Made by a program: the position numbers and the translations under genes. This document shows, piece after piece, positions 10,001 through 18,140 of a stretch of 57,568 bases of DNA. Source of the DNA: SZAS-103 sp038316385 (GTDB taxonomy: Bacteria > Pseudomonadota > Gammaproteobacteria > Xanthomonadales > Xanthomonadaceae); assembly GCA_038316385.1 (NCBI GenBank), contig JBBQAN010000018.1, positions 1 through 57,568 of the forward strand. The letters are read 5' to 3'. The notes under the pieces are model-generated. The model was not told the origin of the DNA. It saw only the letters and a program-made list of their open reading frames with translations, and searched no databases. Numbering within the stretch: the stretch's first letter is position 1; every line of letters starts with the position of its first letter.

Positions 10001-10582
10001 GATGCGATACGGCTCGTCCGCACCCATCGGAAACAGATCGAGCAGGCCGCCGCGCACCGCGTAATCGCCGGGATCGAGCACCTGCAGCACGTTGCGATAG
10101 CCGGCGGCTTCGAGGCGGCGTTGTTCAAGAAGCAAGTCGAACTTCTGGCCGCGCGCGATCAACAACGATTGCGCGCCGATATAGCCCGTCGGGCACAGTC
10201 GCTGCATCAGCGTCGCGACCGGAACCACTAGCACGCCACGCCGAGCTGTCGGCAATCCGTACAACGTCGCAACCCGTTGAGAAACGATGTCTGGATGCGG
10301 GCCGAATAGGTCGTAGGGCAGGGTTTCCCAATCGGGGAAATGCAGCACCGGCAGTGCGACTGCAGAGAGTGCAGAGCCGCCGGCCAGTAACCGCAAATCC
10401 GACTCGAGCATGTGCGCGGCGTGGGTATCGCGCACCACTGCGAGCACCATGCCGTCGCGCGTTTCCGCGCTACGCGCAAGCGCAAGCGCGAGCGCAGTCG
10501 GGCTGGCCGGCGCGCGCCAGTAAGCGCGTTGCTGCCCTGCTTTCGGTAGCGGAGGGGTTGGAAGCTTGGTGATGGATTGCAT
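7076..10582 (-). CDS. mfd: transcription-repair coupling factor Mfd
   Basis: The 1168-residue product matches the full length of Mfd (E. coli 1148). The N-terminal UvrB-like module is followed by the RNA-polymerase-interacting domain (VHEDHGVGRY). The superfamily-2 translocase has GDVGFGKTE as Walker A, DEEQRFGV as the DExx motif and TATPIPRT as motif III, with QLRGRVGRS in the second RecA lobe. A C-terminal TRCF domain follows. Mfd removes stalled RNA polymerase from lesions and recruits UvrA for strand-specific repair. The gene ends before a 270-bp interval containing a 7-bp-stem hairpin (6977-6994) with no T-run. Confidence 0.98.
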   Translation of the reverse strand: MQSITKLPTPPLPKAGQQRAYWRAPASPTALALALARSAETRDGMVLAVVRDTHAAHMLESDLRLLAGGSALSAVALPVLHFPDWETLPYDLFGPHPDIVSQRVATLYGLPTARRGVLVVPVATLMQRLCPTGYIGAQSLLIARGQKFDLLLEQRRLEAAGYRNVLQVLDPGDYAVRGGLLDLFPMGADEPYRIELFDDAIDTIRSFDPETQLSSHPVDSVRLLPAREFPLDEASIKRVREQLRERFDIDTRRSGLYQDLKEGSTPAGIEYYLPLFFSSTATLFDYVANDTLVVLGEDVLDSAETFWTQTSERWEQRRHDLERPILPPDELYLSPVALREQLNRHKRVEVCGESHPKRAESLPLGDQPAPTLPLNQKNEAPAAALTSFLASYPGRVLVAADSAGRREALLEQFVAAGIVPTAVSGWQAFLGASDARLSITVAPFENGFALTEPALCVLTERQFNPERAPGTRRRKRSGRDPDTIIRDLGELAVGAPIVHEDHGVGRYRGLITLDAGGERAEYLEIEYAKGDKLYVPVAQLHLVNRYSGASPETAPLHSLGGEQWQKAKRKATERVRDVAAELLEIQAKRHAREGLSITVDRAMYEPFAASFPFEETPDQLQAIEAVIRDLAMPQPMDRVVCGDVGFGKTEVAVRAAFVAASSGKQVAVLVPTTLLAQQHGQTFRDRFADWPMRVEVISRFRSTAEIKTVLNELAEGRVDVIVGTHRLLQKDVRFKDIGLVIVDEEQRFGVQQKEALKKLRAEVNLLTLTATPIPRTLNMAMAGLRELSLIATAPAHRLAVKTFLTPWDPALLKEAFQREIARGGQIYFLHNQVESIERMARTLGELMPDARIRIGHGQMPERELEQVMLDFQRQRFNVLLCTTIIESGIDIPNANTIIIDRADRFGLAQLHQLRGRVGRSHHRAYAYLVVPDKKSMTGDAAKRLEAIAALDELGAGFTLATHDLEIRGAGELLGAEQSGQIAEVGFSLYTELLERAVRSIREGHLPYMDAEPDHGPEIELHIPALIPEDYQPDVHARLTLYKRIASARDLDALRELQVEMIDRFGLLPDQVKHLFAIAELRLAATPIGIRKLDLGANGGRIVFTAKPNIDPMDVIRLVQSQPKTYQMDGGDKLRLKLELPDAASRIRTARGLLIALGSRLDGSTRELR

Positions 10583-10600
10583 GGAGCCGCGCAGTTTAGC

Positions 10601-11179
10601 TCAGGTGGCGATCCGTACCTGATTGCGCCGTTCGGATTCATCCGCAATCAGCACCAGGCGCACGCGCACCACGCCGACGTTGTCGCAAGACTCGCGTCGA
10701 AAACCCAACGTCTCGGCCAAGCGCAACATTGGTGTATTGTCGTCGAGCACGTCACCGTAGATCGCATGCATCCTGCAGCGCCGAGCATACGCGACAAGTT
10801 TTTTCAGGAGCAGCCGTCCGAGGCCATGCCCGGCAATGAAACGCGAGACGATGATCGCGAACTCGGCGTCTTGCCTGTCGGCCGTCCGCGCGAGGCGCGC
10901 GACTGCGCCGATCAACGCCTCGCCCGGTGGTGATAGCTCGGCGATGACCAGCACGAAGTCGCGACCGCGCTGCGGACTGGTAAGGGTGCGCAGGTATTCC
11001 TCGCTCAGCGATTTGATCGGGTGCTGGTAGCGCAACCGGATTTCCTCCGGCGTGAGCAACGCGAAGCCAGCGCGGATGGCGTCGGCATCCGCCGGTGCGA
11101 CCGGACGCAACAGGAATTCGCGCCGGTCGTCCAGCACGATGCGTTCCTGCCATGGCGGTTTGAGTCGAAAGCGCTGCAT
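10601..11179 (-). CDS. GNAT-family N-acetyltransferase
   Basis: The conserved part is a single GNAT domain: FLLRPVAPADADAI at the N-terminus, a central strand FAIIV, then the acetyl-CoA pyrophosphate loop GHGLGRLLL followed by a helix and NTPMLRLAETLGF. Upstream starts are possible at 11230 (ATG, no Shine-Dalgarno) and 11263 (TTG). I chose 11179 because the added residues show no conservation pattern. The protein resembles the C-terminal GNAT module of acyl-CoA-synthetase-like acetylating enzymes, but no other domain is present and the substrate is unknown. It sits 18 bp upstream of mfd on the same strand, so co-transcription is likely. Confidence 0.85.
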   Translation of the reverse strand: MQRFRLKPPWQERIVLDDRREFLLRPVAPADADAIRAGFALLTPEEIRLRYQHPIKSLSEEYLRTLTSPQRGRDFVLVIAELSPPGEALIGAVARLARTADRQDAEFAIIVSRFIAGHGLGRLLLKKLVAYARRCRMHAIYGDVLDDNTPMLRLAETLGFRRESCDNVGVVRVRLVLIADESERRNQVRIAT

Positions 11180-11365
11180 ATATCGGTCGAATCCATGTCC
11201 TGTCGCGCATCGCGTCCTGCGATTATTCATTTTCGCACATGTGTTGCCGAGCAGTGATTCCAAACGACGGCGCGAATACCTGTGCGTTCAGCAGCCAGCA
11301 ATCAGCGGCGATTGGCGTGGATGCGATGCTAAGATTCGTGCCACATCCGTTATCGATCGATCGTC

Positions 11366-12274
11366 ATGTCAGGCAACGCCGACTCGCTCAAGACGATCTT
11401 CCACGCGCTCATCGCGAACTTCCTGATCTTCGCGGCGAAGCTTGCGGCGGCGTTGTTCACCGGTTCGGGTGCGATGCTTGCCGAGTCGGTTCATTCGCTT
11501 GCCGATTGCGGCAATCAGGGTTTGCTGCTGTTCGGCGTGCGCCAGGCGCAGCGGCCACCATCTCCGGATTATCCGCTCGGTCACGGCCGCGAGATTTATT
11601 TCTGGTCCTTTCTTGTCGCGTTGATGCTGTTCACGGTCGGCGGCGTTTTCTCGGTTTACGAGGGCTGGCACAAGTTGCAGCATCCAGAACCCGTGCAGCA
11701 GCCGTTGTGGGCGATCTTCGTGCTGCTCTTCAGCGTCGTTGCCGAAGGTTTTTCGATGCGCACCTGCATGCAGGAAGCGGACAAGGCGCGCGCAGGCCGC
11801 ACGCTCTGGAAATGGTTTCGGCAAAGCCGGCAAAGCGAACTGATCGTGATTTTCGGCGAGAATCTCGCGGATCTGCTCGGCCTCGCCGCCGGACTCGCCG
11901 CCGTGGTCGCGACGATGGTCACCGGCGACCCAATCTGGGATGCGATCGGTACGCTTGTCATCGGCGTACTGCTGGTCGTGATCGCTATCTTCGTGGCGGT
12001 CGAGGTCAAGGCGCTATTGATTGGTCAGAGCGTCGAACCGGCCGTGCATCGCGCAATTTACGCCTATTTCGGCAGCCGCTCCGAGGTGAAAGGGGTGCTG
12101 AGCCTCATCACCATGCAGATGGGCGCGGACATCATGGTCGCGGTGCAGGCGGAGATGGATTTCAGCTTGCGCGGCACCGAGTTGGTGACACAGATCAATG
12201 CCGTGGAAGCAGAACTGAAAAAACAGTTTCCGCAGGTGAAATGGTTGTTTTTCGAGCCGGATGATTCGGATTGA
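11366..12274 (+). CDS. cation diffusion facilitator (CDF) family metal transporter, ZnT9-like
   Basis: The 302-residue membrane protein carries the CDF signature around residues 40-50 (AESVHSLADCGNQ, giving the His/Asp metal-site residues of TM2). It also has GHGREIYFWSF, typical of the SLC30A9/ZnT9-like branch, and further membrane segments near 80-105, 115-135, 165-185 and 195-220. A cytoplasmic C-terminal domain follows. CDF proteins export Zn2+, Fe2+, Co2+ or Mn2+ by proton antiport; the metal cannot be assigned from sequence alone. The gene diverges from the GNAT gene and converges on the cytochrome gene. Confidence 0.92.
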   Translation: MSGNADSLKTIFHALIANFLIFAAKLAAALFTGSGAMLAESVHSLADCGNQGLLLFGVRQAQRPPSPDYPLGHGREIYFWSFLVALMLFTVGGVFSVYEGWHKLQHPEPVQQPLWAIFVLLFSVVAEGFSMRTCMQEADKARAGRTLWKWFRQSRQSELIVIFGENLADLLGLAAGLAAVVATMVTGDPIWDAIGTLVIGVLLVVIAIFVAVEVKALLIGQSVEPAVHRAIYAYFGSRSEVKGVLSLITMQMGADIMVAVQAEMDFSLRGTELVTQINAVEAELKKQFPQVKWLFFEPDDSD

Positions 12275-12302
12275 GGGTTGTGTTCGCGAAGGCTCGGAGC
12301 GC

Positions 12303-12368
12303 CGTCACCGACCCGTTGCAGCCGGTGACGACTGTCCGCTTTGGAGCACTCCCGTCAGAGCACTGACG
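12303..12368. other. two inverted repeats between convergent genes
   Basis: CGTCACCG (12303-12310) pairs with CGGTGACG (12323-12330) across 12 bases. CGTCAG (12353-12358) pairs with CTGACG (12363-12368) across AGCA. They lie between the convergent CDF transporter and cytochrome c genes and may end transcription. Neither is followed by a T-run, so an intrinsic terminator is not established. The rest of 12275-12523 shows no gene. Confidence 0.4.
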
Positions 12369-12523
12369 CCAGTGCGCCGAAAGCACAGCGCACGACGACG
12401 GCGATCATCCGCGATACCGGTGCACCTACAGCAGATCCACTTCTTACTTCGCCGGAACGTGCATGCCGCCGACAGCCTCGACTCAGTCAATCGTTCGCCG
12501 GCGAATCGCCCCGGCTCGGTCGT

Positions 12524-13120
12524 CTACTTTTTCCCCTGTGTTGGTACAACAGGCTGCACGTTTTGAGTGGTCGCGGCTGACGAGGAAGTCATCGGCCAAT
12601 TTCGGACGTTTTCCCATTCCATTTGCACATTGGGTGGAAGCTTGTCCATGTGCTTCAGGAACAGCGCGAGCGTCCATCTCTGCTGATCGCTGAGCGTGTT
12701 TCCAAACGAAGGCATGCCAGTGAGACGGATCCCGTGGGTAATTTTCCAGAACGAATCGCCCTCCGGATCGTCCTCGACCCCATCGGTCGCAAACTGCGGC
12801 GGCTTTTGATAGAGCCCTTTGGCGATCGGCGATGCGGACGCGTCACCTTTCTCGGAACCGTGGCACACCGAGCAGTTCCGGGCGAACAGACGCACACCAT
12901 CGAGAAGGTTCTGGTCCGACAAGGCAACAGGGTTTTCTCCTTTCGGAGCCTGGCTAAGCAACGTTGCATCCAATGACGTTTTGGCCGCCCATGTTTCCAA
13001 CCGTCCCGGCTGCGCGTCAGCGTTGGCAGGTATGAAGCCACTTCGCACCAGCAGGTACGCGCCGATAACGGCGATGACAAGCGTGAATGTCACTCCCGCG
13101 AGAAACCGTTTCATTTTCAT
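12524..13120 (-). CDS. membrane-anchored c-type cytochrome
   Basis: The 198-residue protein has one N-terminal membrane anchor (about residues 6-25) and a periplasmic domain with one haem-attachment site, CSVCH at residues 83-87. A likely distal Met lies in TGMPSFG near residue 137. This is the monohaem cytochrome c (cbb3-type/class I) fold and probably carries electrons in the periplasm. Two ATGs are possible, 13120 and 13114. GGAG upstream is better spaced for 13114, which would shorten the protein by two residues. No oxidase or dehydrogenase gene is adjacent, so the partner is unknown. Confidence 0.9.
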   Translation of the reverse strand: MKMKRFLAGVTFTLVIAVIGAYLLVRSGFIPANADAQPGRLETWAAKTSLDATLLSQAPKGENPVALSDQNLLDGVRLFARNCSVCHGSEKGDASASPIAKGLYQKPPQFATDGVEDDPEGDSFWKITHGIRLTGMPSFGNTLSDQQRWTLALFLKHMDKLPPNVQMEWENVRNWPMTSSSAATTQNVQPVVPTQGKK

Positions 13121-13233
13121 TCTCCGTTATCGTTGGCGACAACCGCAGCGACGGCGCTGAAAAATGCGCCGGCAACTGGAATCGTTTGCTACTGGATCAT
13201 TCTCGCTAGCGCGCAAGAGGTCAACTTGGCGTA

Positions 13234-13277
13234 GGGCGTCAAACAGTTCCCTGGGCAAGATGGGGCGTCAAACAGTT
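13234..13277. repeat. direct repeat of a 15-bp unit in an intergenic region
   Basis: GGGCGTCAAACAGTT occurs at 13234-13248 and 13263-13277. It lies in the 253-bp non-coding interval between the cytochrome start and the rlmJ stop, where I see no gene. The function is unknown; a regulator site pair for the divergent cytochrome promoter is possible but the distance (over 110 bp) makes it weak. Confidence 0.6.
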
Positions 13278-13373
13278 ACTAGTCAACCCTTTCCAGCCAT
13301 GCCGATTGCAATCCATAGATATGCTCATTTCAGCATGAGAGTAACTCGATAGCGAGGGAACATATACAACCCG

Positions 13374-14222
13374 CTAGCCCATCACTTCGCGCTTCAACCA
13401 TTCCAGCCGATGCGATGCACCGGCCTCGCCGAGTTCGGCGGTCAGCGACGGTAGCGAAGCCGCGATTTCGACATCGAGTTTCCACGGCGGATTGACCAGC
13501 AGCATTCCGCTGCCATTGAGGCGCAGCGGCGAATCGTCCGGGCGGATCAGCAATTCGGCGAGCAGGGTGTCCTGTGCCGGCAGCTTGGCGATCGCACGCA
13601 GGAAGCGTTGCAGACTGCGCCGTTGCTTGATCGGAAACCACACCGCAAAGATGCCTTGCGGCCAGCGTTGCAGGCCTTCGATCAACGCAGCCAGCACCGC
13701 GCCGAATTCAGCTTCTTGGGTTTCATAGGGCGGATCGATCAGCACCAGCCCGCGTCGCGGCTTCGGCGGCAGTAATGCCTTGATCGCTGCGTAACCATCG
13801 CCCTGCTGGACATGGACGCGGTGATCGCGCGCGAACAATGCAGCCAACGCGCGCGCTTCGTCGGATTGCGTTTCATAGCAGACCAGGCGGTCGTCCTCGC
13901 GCAGCGCCATGGCGGACAGCATCGGCGAACCCGGATAGATGCGCAGTTCACCGTCGGGATTGCAACGGCGCAACGCCTCCTGATAGCGTTTGATTGCGAC
14001 GGAATCCGTGTTCGCGCCGAGCACGCGCGCAACGCCCGCATCGGCTTCACCGGTGCGCTTTGCTGCATCCTCGTGCAATGCATAACGACCGCGCCCGGCA
14101 TGCGTGTCGAGCACCACGAACGGCGTTGCCTTGCGTTTCAGCGCCTCGATCAGCGCAAGCAACACGACGTGCTTGAACACATCGGCATGGTTGCCGGCAT
14201 GGAAAGCGTGGCGGTAATTCAT
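13374..14222 (-). CDS. rlmJ: 23S rRNA (adenine(2030)-N6)-methyltransferase RlmJ
   Basis: The 282-residue protein begins MNYRHAFHAGNHADVFKH, the characteristic RlmJ N-terminus. It has the SAM-binding motif LDTHAGRG and the N6-adenine methyltransferase catalytic motif DPPYE. RlmJ methylates A2030 of 23S rRNA. The frame is open upstream to 14510, but the 14222 ATG is conserved in the family. The start lies 43 bp from the divergent creB start, so both promoters must overlap this short interval or lie inside the flanking genes. Confidence 0.95.
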   Translation of the reverse strand: MNYRHAFHAGNHADVFKHVVLLALIEALKRKATPFVVLDTHAGRGRYALHEDAAKRTGEADAGVARVLGANTDSVAIKRYQEALRRCNPDGELRIYPGSPMLSAMALREDDRLVCYETQSDEARALAALFARDHRVHVQQGDGYAAIKALLPPKPRRGLVLIDPPYETQEAEFGAVLAALIEGLQRWPQGIFAVWFPIKQRRSLQRFLRAIAKLPAQDTLLAELLIRPDDSPLRLNGSGMLLVNPPWKLDVEIAASLPSLTAELGEAGASHRLEWLKREVMG

Positions 14223-14265
14223 CGACTCAGTTTCCCATAGTGAGCCCGCGACACGCGCATCATTT

Positions 14266-14997
14266 ATGCTGGAGGCAATGGCTACCACAACCAACTCCAT
14301 GCCGCATGTACTGCTGGTCGAAGACGAAGCCGGCATCGCCGACGCGGTGCTGTATGCGTTGCGCAGCGAAGGGTTTGCGGCAACGCACTGCCAGCTTGGC
14401 GGCGATGGCCTGCGACGACTCGCCGAGGGCGGAATCGACCTGGTCGTGCTGGATGTAGGCCTGCCGGATCGCAACGGCTTCGATGTCTGCCGCGAATTGC
14501 GCCGCAGCAACGAAGTGCCGGTGATTTTCCTGACTGCGCGCAGCAGCGAGGTCGATCGCGTGGTCGGGCTTGAGCTCGGCGCCGACGACTACATGGTGAA
14601 GCCCTTTTCGCCGCGCGAATTGATCGCGCGCGTTCGCGCCCGTTTGCGTCGCAGCATCACGCAACATGCCGAGGCAGGCGAATGGAAACAGCTCGGTGCA
14701 TTCGAACACGATGCATCCGGCCGTCGCATTCGTTATCACGGACAGATGCTCGACCTCACGCGCTACGAATACGGATTGCTCGCTGTCTTGCTGTCGCGAC
14801 CAGGCGCGATCTTCACACGCGCGCAATTGATGGATGCGGTGTGGACTCATGCAGGCGACAGTGCTGATCGCACGGTCGATGCGCACGTCAAGACATTGCG
14901 CGCCAAATTACGCGCGATTCGCGCCGATTCGGATGCTGATAACGATCGCGATCCGCTGCGCACGCATCGCGGTGTCGGCTACGCACTGGAGCTTTGA
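14266..14997 (+). CDS. creB: response regulator CreB (OmpR/PhoB family)
   Basis: The 243-residue two-domain regulator has a receiver domain with acidic pair VEDE, phospho-acceptor Asp at residue 63 (VVLDVGLPD), and VKPFSP with the conserved Lys. A winged-helix DNA-binding domain fills the C-terminal 90 residues. Being directly followed by a CreC-like kinase and then CreD identifies it as CreB rather than PhoB. CreB activates genes through direct repeats of TTCAC. Its stop overlaps the creC start (ATGA at 14994-14998 region), so the two are coupled. Alternative ATGs at 14278 and 14299 are possible. Confidence 0.92.
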   Translation: MLEAMATTTNSMPHVLLVEDEAGIADAVLYALRSEGFAATHCQLGGDGLRRLAEGGIDLVVLDVGLPDRNGFDVCRELRRSNEVPVIFLTARSSEVDRVVGLELGADDYMVKPFSPRELIARVRARLRRSITQHAEAGEWKQLGAFEHDASGRRIRYHGQMLDLTRYEYGLLAVLLSRPGAIFTRAQLMDAVWTHAGDSADRTVDAHVKTLRAKLRAIRADSDADNDRDPLRTHRGVGYALEL

Positions 14998-16430
14998 TGC
15001 GACTGAGCCTGCGCATCTTCCTTGGCTACTTCCTGATCGTCGGCCTTGCCGCGTGGCTGGTGATGCATGTGTTCGTCGGCGAGATCAAACCGGGCGTGCG
15101 CCAAGCGATGGAAGACACACTCGTCGATACCGCGAACGTGCTCGCGTTGCTGGCTGCCGACGATATGGTCAACGGGCACATGCAGGATGGCGCATTCGCG
15201 CAGCGCGTGGGCGCGCTGGGCAAGCGCGATGTGCACGCGCGCATTTGGGGATTTCGCAAGGATTCGCTGGATTATCGGGTGTACGTCACCGACGCGCGCG
15301 GCATCGTTGTGTTCGATTCCAGCGGCAAGGACATCGGCCACGACTACTCGCGCTGGAATGATGTCTATCTCACATTGCACGGAAAATACGGCGCGCGTTC
15401 GACGCGCAGCGATCCGAGCGACGAGAACTCGACGGTGATGCACGTCGCCGCACCGCTATTGCAGGATGGACGCATCATTGGCGTACTGACGGTGGCGAAG
15501 GCGAACCGCACGATCGCGCCCTTCATCGCAAGCAGCGAGATTGCGATCCAGCGTTGGGGCTTGTTGTTGCTGGGGGTAGCGCTTGCGATCGGACTACTGA
15601 TCAGCCTGTGGTTCGCGCGTGAGCTAGCGCGACTGCAGCGGTTCGCGCATGCGGTGACCGCAGGCGAACGCGCATCGCCGCCGCGCGGAAGCGGCGAGTT
15701 CGGCGAGCTTGGACAGGCGCTGGAAACGATGCGCGAACGCCTCGACGGAAAGCAATACGTCGAGGATTACGTACACAGTCTGACTCACGAGATGAAAAGC
15801 CCGCTCGCGGTGATCCGCAGCGCTGCCGAATTGTTGCAGGAAGAGATGCCGGAGCCGGAGCGACAGCGTTTTGCGAGAAGTATCCTCGACCACTCGCAAC
15901 GCCTCGCGCGCATGATTGACATGACGCTGGCCCTTGCTGCGGTCGAGCATCGGCAGGTGCTCGAACATCCGGAGGCGTTTGCAATTGATGAGCTCGTCCG
16001 CGAAACCATCGCTGCACTGCAACCGCAGTTAGCGGAAAAACGCATCGCGCTGCATGTCGATTCCGCGAAATCGCCTATCCGTATCGCCGGTGATCGCTTT
16101 CTTGTCGGTCAGGCGATCCATAACCTGCTGCTGAATGCAGTGGAGTTTTCGCCGCAGGACGGAATCATCGTCGTTGCATTGCGCAGCGAAGGCCGGGATG
16201 CGGTGCTGACGGTGCGCGACCATGGCCCTGGTATTCCGGAGTTCGCATTGCCGCACGTGTTCGATCGCTTCTATTCGCTGGCGCGGGCGGACGGTCAACG
16301 TAGCAGCGGGTTGGGTCTTTGTTTCGTGGGTGAAGTTGCGGCGCTTCATCAGGGCTTGGCGACGCTCGAGAATGATGCTGCTGGCGGCGCCATTGCGACC
16401 ATCCGTTTGCCACAGGCCTCGAATACCTAG
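14997..16430 (+). CDS. creC: sensor histidine kinase CreC
   Basis: The 477-residue inner-membrane kinase has TM1 near residues 7-27, a periplasmic sensor of about 150 residues, and TM2 near 185-205. A HAMP linker and dimerisation/phospho-acceptor domain follow, with His264 in SLTHEMKSPL. The HATPase domain has DHGPGIP and SSGLGLCFV. It pairs with CreB upstream and CreD downstream. In E. coli, CreC (formerly PhoM) responds to carbon/growth signals and can cross-phosphorylate PhoB, which is relevant here because phoB itself is a relic at 25239-25591. Confidence 0.93.
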   Translation: MRLSLRIFLGYFLIVGLAAWLVMHVFVGEIKPGVRQAMEDTLVDTANVLALLAADDMVNGHMQDGAFAQRVGALGKRDVHARIWGFRKDSLDYRVYVTDARGIVVFDSSGKDIGHDYSRWNDVYLTLHGKYGARSTRSDPSDENSTVMHVAAPLLQDGRIIGVLTVAKANRTIAPFIASSEIAIQRWGLLLLGVALAIGLLISLWFARELARLQRFAHAVTAGERASPPRGSGEFGELGQALETMRERLDGKQYVEDYVHSLTHEMKSPLAVIRSAAELLQEEMPEPERQRFARSILDHSQRLARMIDMTLALAAVEHRQVLEHPEAFAIDELVRETIAALQPQLAEKRIALHVDSAKSPIRIAGDRFLVGQAIHNLLLNAVEFSPQDGIIVVALRSEGRDAVLTVRDHGPGIPEFALPHVFDRFYSLARADGQRSSGLGLCFVGEVAALHQGLATLENDAAGGAIATIRLPQASNT

Positions 16431-16462
16431 ATCGGGTCGTTCGCACATCCGTGTGCAGAAAC

Positions 16463-16478
16463 TTCATCATGACTTCAC
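16463..16478 (+). promoter_or_regulatory. cre tag (CreB operator) upstream of creD
   Basis: TTCAT at 16463-16467 and TTCAC at 16474-16478 are separated by exactly six bases. This matches the known cre-tag consensus TTCAC-N6-TTCAC with one mismatch. It lies 74 bp before the creD start, in the 122-bp creC-creD gap, and predicts CreB-dependent transcription of creD from its own promoter. Confidence 0.75.
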
Positions 16479-16552
16479 ACAGGTTTCGTCATGAGCGCAT
16501 CGACGGGTTATAGCGTGAGCGTACCGCCGCCAGGCATTCCACGAGTCGCGCC

Positions 16553-17953
16553 ATGCATCGCTCATTACTGCTCAAAGCCATCGTGATCGGGATCATGATC
16601 CTTGCGATCCTGATCCCGCTCGACATGATTCGCAGCACCATCGCCGAACGTCAGACGTTCCGCCAGCAGGCGGTCGCATCGATTGCCGAGAGTTACGCTG
16701 GTGCGCAAACCGTGGTTGGGCCAGTGCTGACGGTTCCCTATCGCGTAGACGTGCCAACGACGGAAGTCGTAAATGGTGTCACGCGCCCGACCACCATGAT
16801 CGAGCAGCGGCAATGGATATTCTTTCCGAAGAATCTCCGGATCGACGGCGAGATGAAACCCCAAGTGCGCTACCGCGGCCTGCACAAGGTGCGCGTATAC
16901 GAACTGCACGCGATGGCCGACAGCCATTTTGAACTCGACGTGCCGTCGCAGGTCGAGGGCGGGGCGCTCCACGACATCGGTATTCCGGTTCTCAGCATGG
17001 GTATCAGCGACGTACGCGGATTGAGCGCCACGCCGCGAATGCGCTTGAATGGTCATGACACAGATATCAAGCGAGGGCTTGGCGTCGATCATCCGGGCGC
17101 GGGAGTGCATGCAAGTCTGGCCGCATTGACTCTGCTCGCAGGCCAACGTCGCAGCTTCGACACGACGCTTGATTTTGTGCTGAGCGGCACTGAGCAGTTG
17201 GCAATAGTGCCGATCGCGGGAAACAATCGGGTTGTATTGGAGTCCACATGGCCGAGCCCGCAATTCGCAGGACGCTTCCTGCCGCACAGCGAGAGCATGG
17301 GGGCGGCTGGCTTCGATGCGGTTTGGGACACTCCCGCGTTGGCGAGCAGCGCTCAGGAGCAGTATCTCGCTGGCACGAACGCAAAAGATGGTATCGATCG
17401 ACTGGAAGTGACCCTCGTCGACCCAGTCAATATCTACACGCAGGCCGATCGCGCAAGCAAGTACGGATTGCTGTTCGTGTTGCTGACCTTCGTCGGCTTC
17501 TTCATGTTCGAGACGATCAAGCAGCTGCGTATCCATCCGATTCAGTATCTGCTCGCCGGACTGGGTCTTGCGATTTTCTTCCTGCTGCTGCTCAGCCTGT
17601 CCGAACACATTCCATTCCTGTGGGCGTACGTGATCGCGAGCGCTGCGTGCATCGGGTTGCTCGGGTTCTATCTCGGATATGTCTTGCGCAGCCGTGCGCG
17701 CGGCATCGGATTCGCGACAATGCTGACTGCGTTGTATGCGGTCCTCTATGGCCTGCTGATTTCCGAAGACAATGCGTTGGTGCTGGGTTCGATGATGCTG
17801 TTCGCGATCCTTGCTGCGATCATGGTCATCACCCGCAAGATCGACTGGTACGCGCTCGCGCCGGATAGCACAAGTACAACCGAACGCGACAATCCACCCG
17901 ACGCGTCGATCCATGCTGCGCAGGTGCACGAAAGGGCATCGGAAGGATATTGA
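16553..17953 (+). CDS. creD: inner membrane protein CreD
   Basis: The 466-residue protein has an N-terminal membrane segment (about residues 8-27), a large periplasmic domain to about 300, and then a cluster of five or six short membrane segments (about 303-440). The family-typical FETIKQLRIHPIQYLL sequence precedes that cluster. CreD (CET/inner-membrane resistance protein) is the strongest CreB target in enterobacteria. It affects envelope integrity, colicin E2 tolerance and, in Aeromonas, Pseudomonas and Stenotrophomonas, beta-lactam responses. Its operon position behind creBC and the cre tag before it support the assignment. Confidence 0.95.
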   Translation: MHRSLLLKAIVIGIMILAILIPLDMIRSTIAERQTFRQQAVASIAESYAGAQTVVGPVLTVPYRVDVPTTEVVNGVTRPTTMIEQRQWIFFPKNLRIDGEMKPQVRYRGLHKVRVYELHAMADSHFELDVPSQVEGGALHDIGIPVLSMGISDVRGLSATPRMRLNGHDTDIKRGLGVDHPGAGVHASLAALTLLAGQRRSFDTTLDFVLSGTEQLAIVPIAGNNRVVLESTWPSPQFAGRFLPHSESMGAAGFDAVWDTPALASSAQEQYLAGTNAKDGIDRLEVTLVDPVNIYTQADRASKYGLLFVLLTFVGFFMFETIKQLRIHPIQYLLAGLGLAIFFLLLLSLSEHIPFLWAYVIASAACIGLLGFYLGYVLRSRARGIGFATMLTALYAVLYGLLISEDNALVLGSMMLFAILAAIMVITRKIDWYALAPDSTSTTERDNPPDASIHAAQVHERASEGY

Positions 17954-18140
17954 TGCAATCGAAACGTACGCTGGGCGCGATCATCTGGATTGTGCGCAGC
18001 GTTGTTTCAACCAGGGAACATCATCGCGCGGCAACGCGATTTGCTTGCATAGCCGAAGAGAGTCGCGTTTTCGATGCACCAACGCGAGGCCCTGCGTGCG
18101 ACGATATGCGCCGGCGGATTAAACCGGAGAACGATCCAGC

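Noticed and set aside
14266..16430. phoB-phoR identity for the two-component pair
   Set aside because: Directly followed by creD with a cre tag; the true phoB/phoR relic lies at 25239-25591.
16565..17929. 454-residue minus-strand open frame opposite creD
   Set aside because: creD has a clear family match and membrane segments; the antisense product has no recognisable motif.
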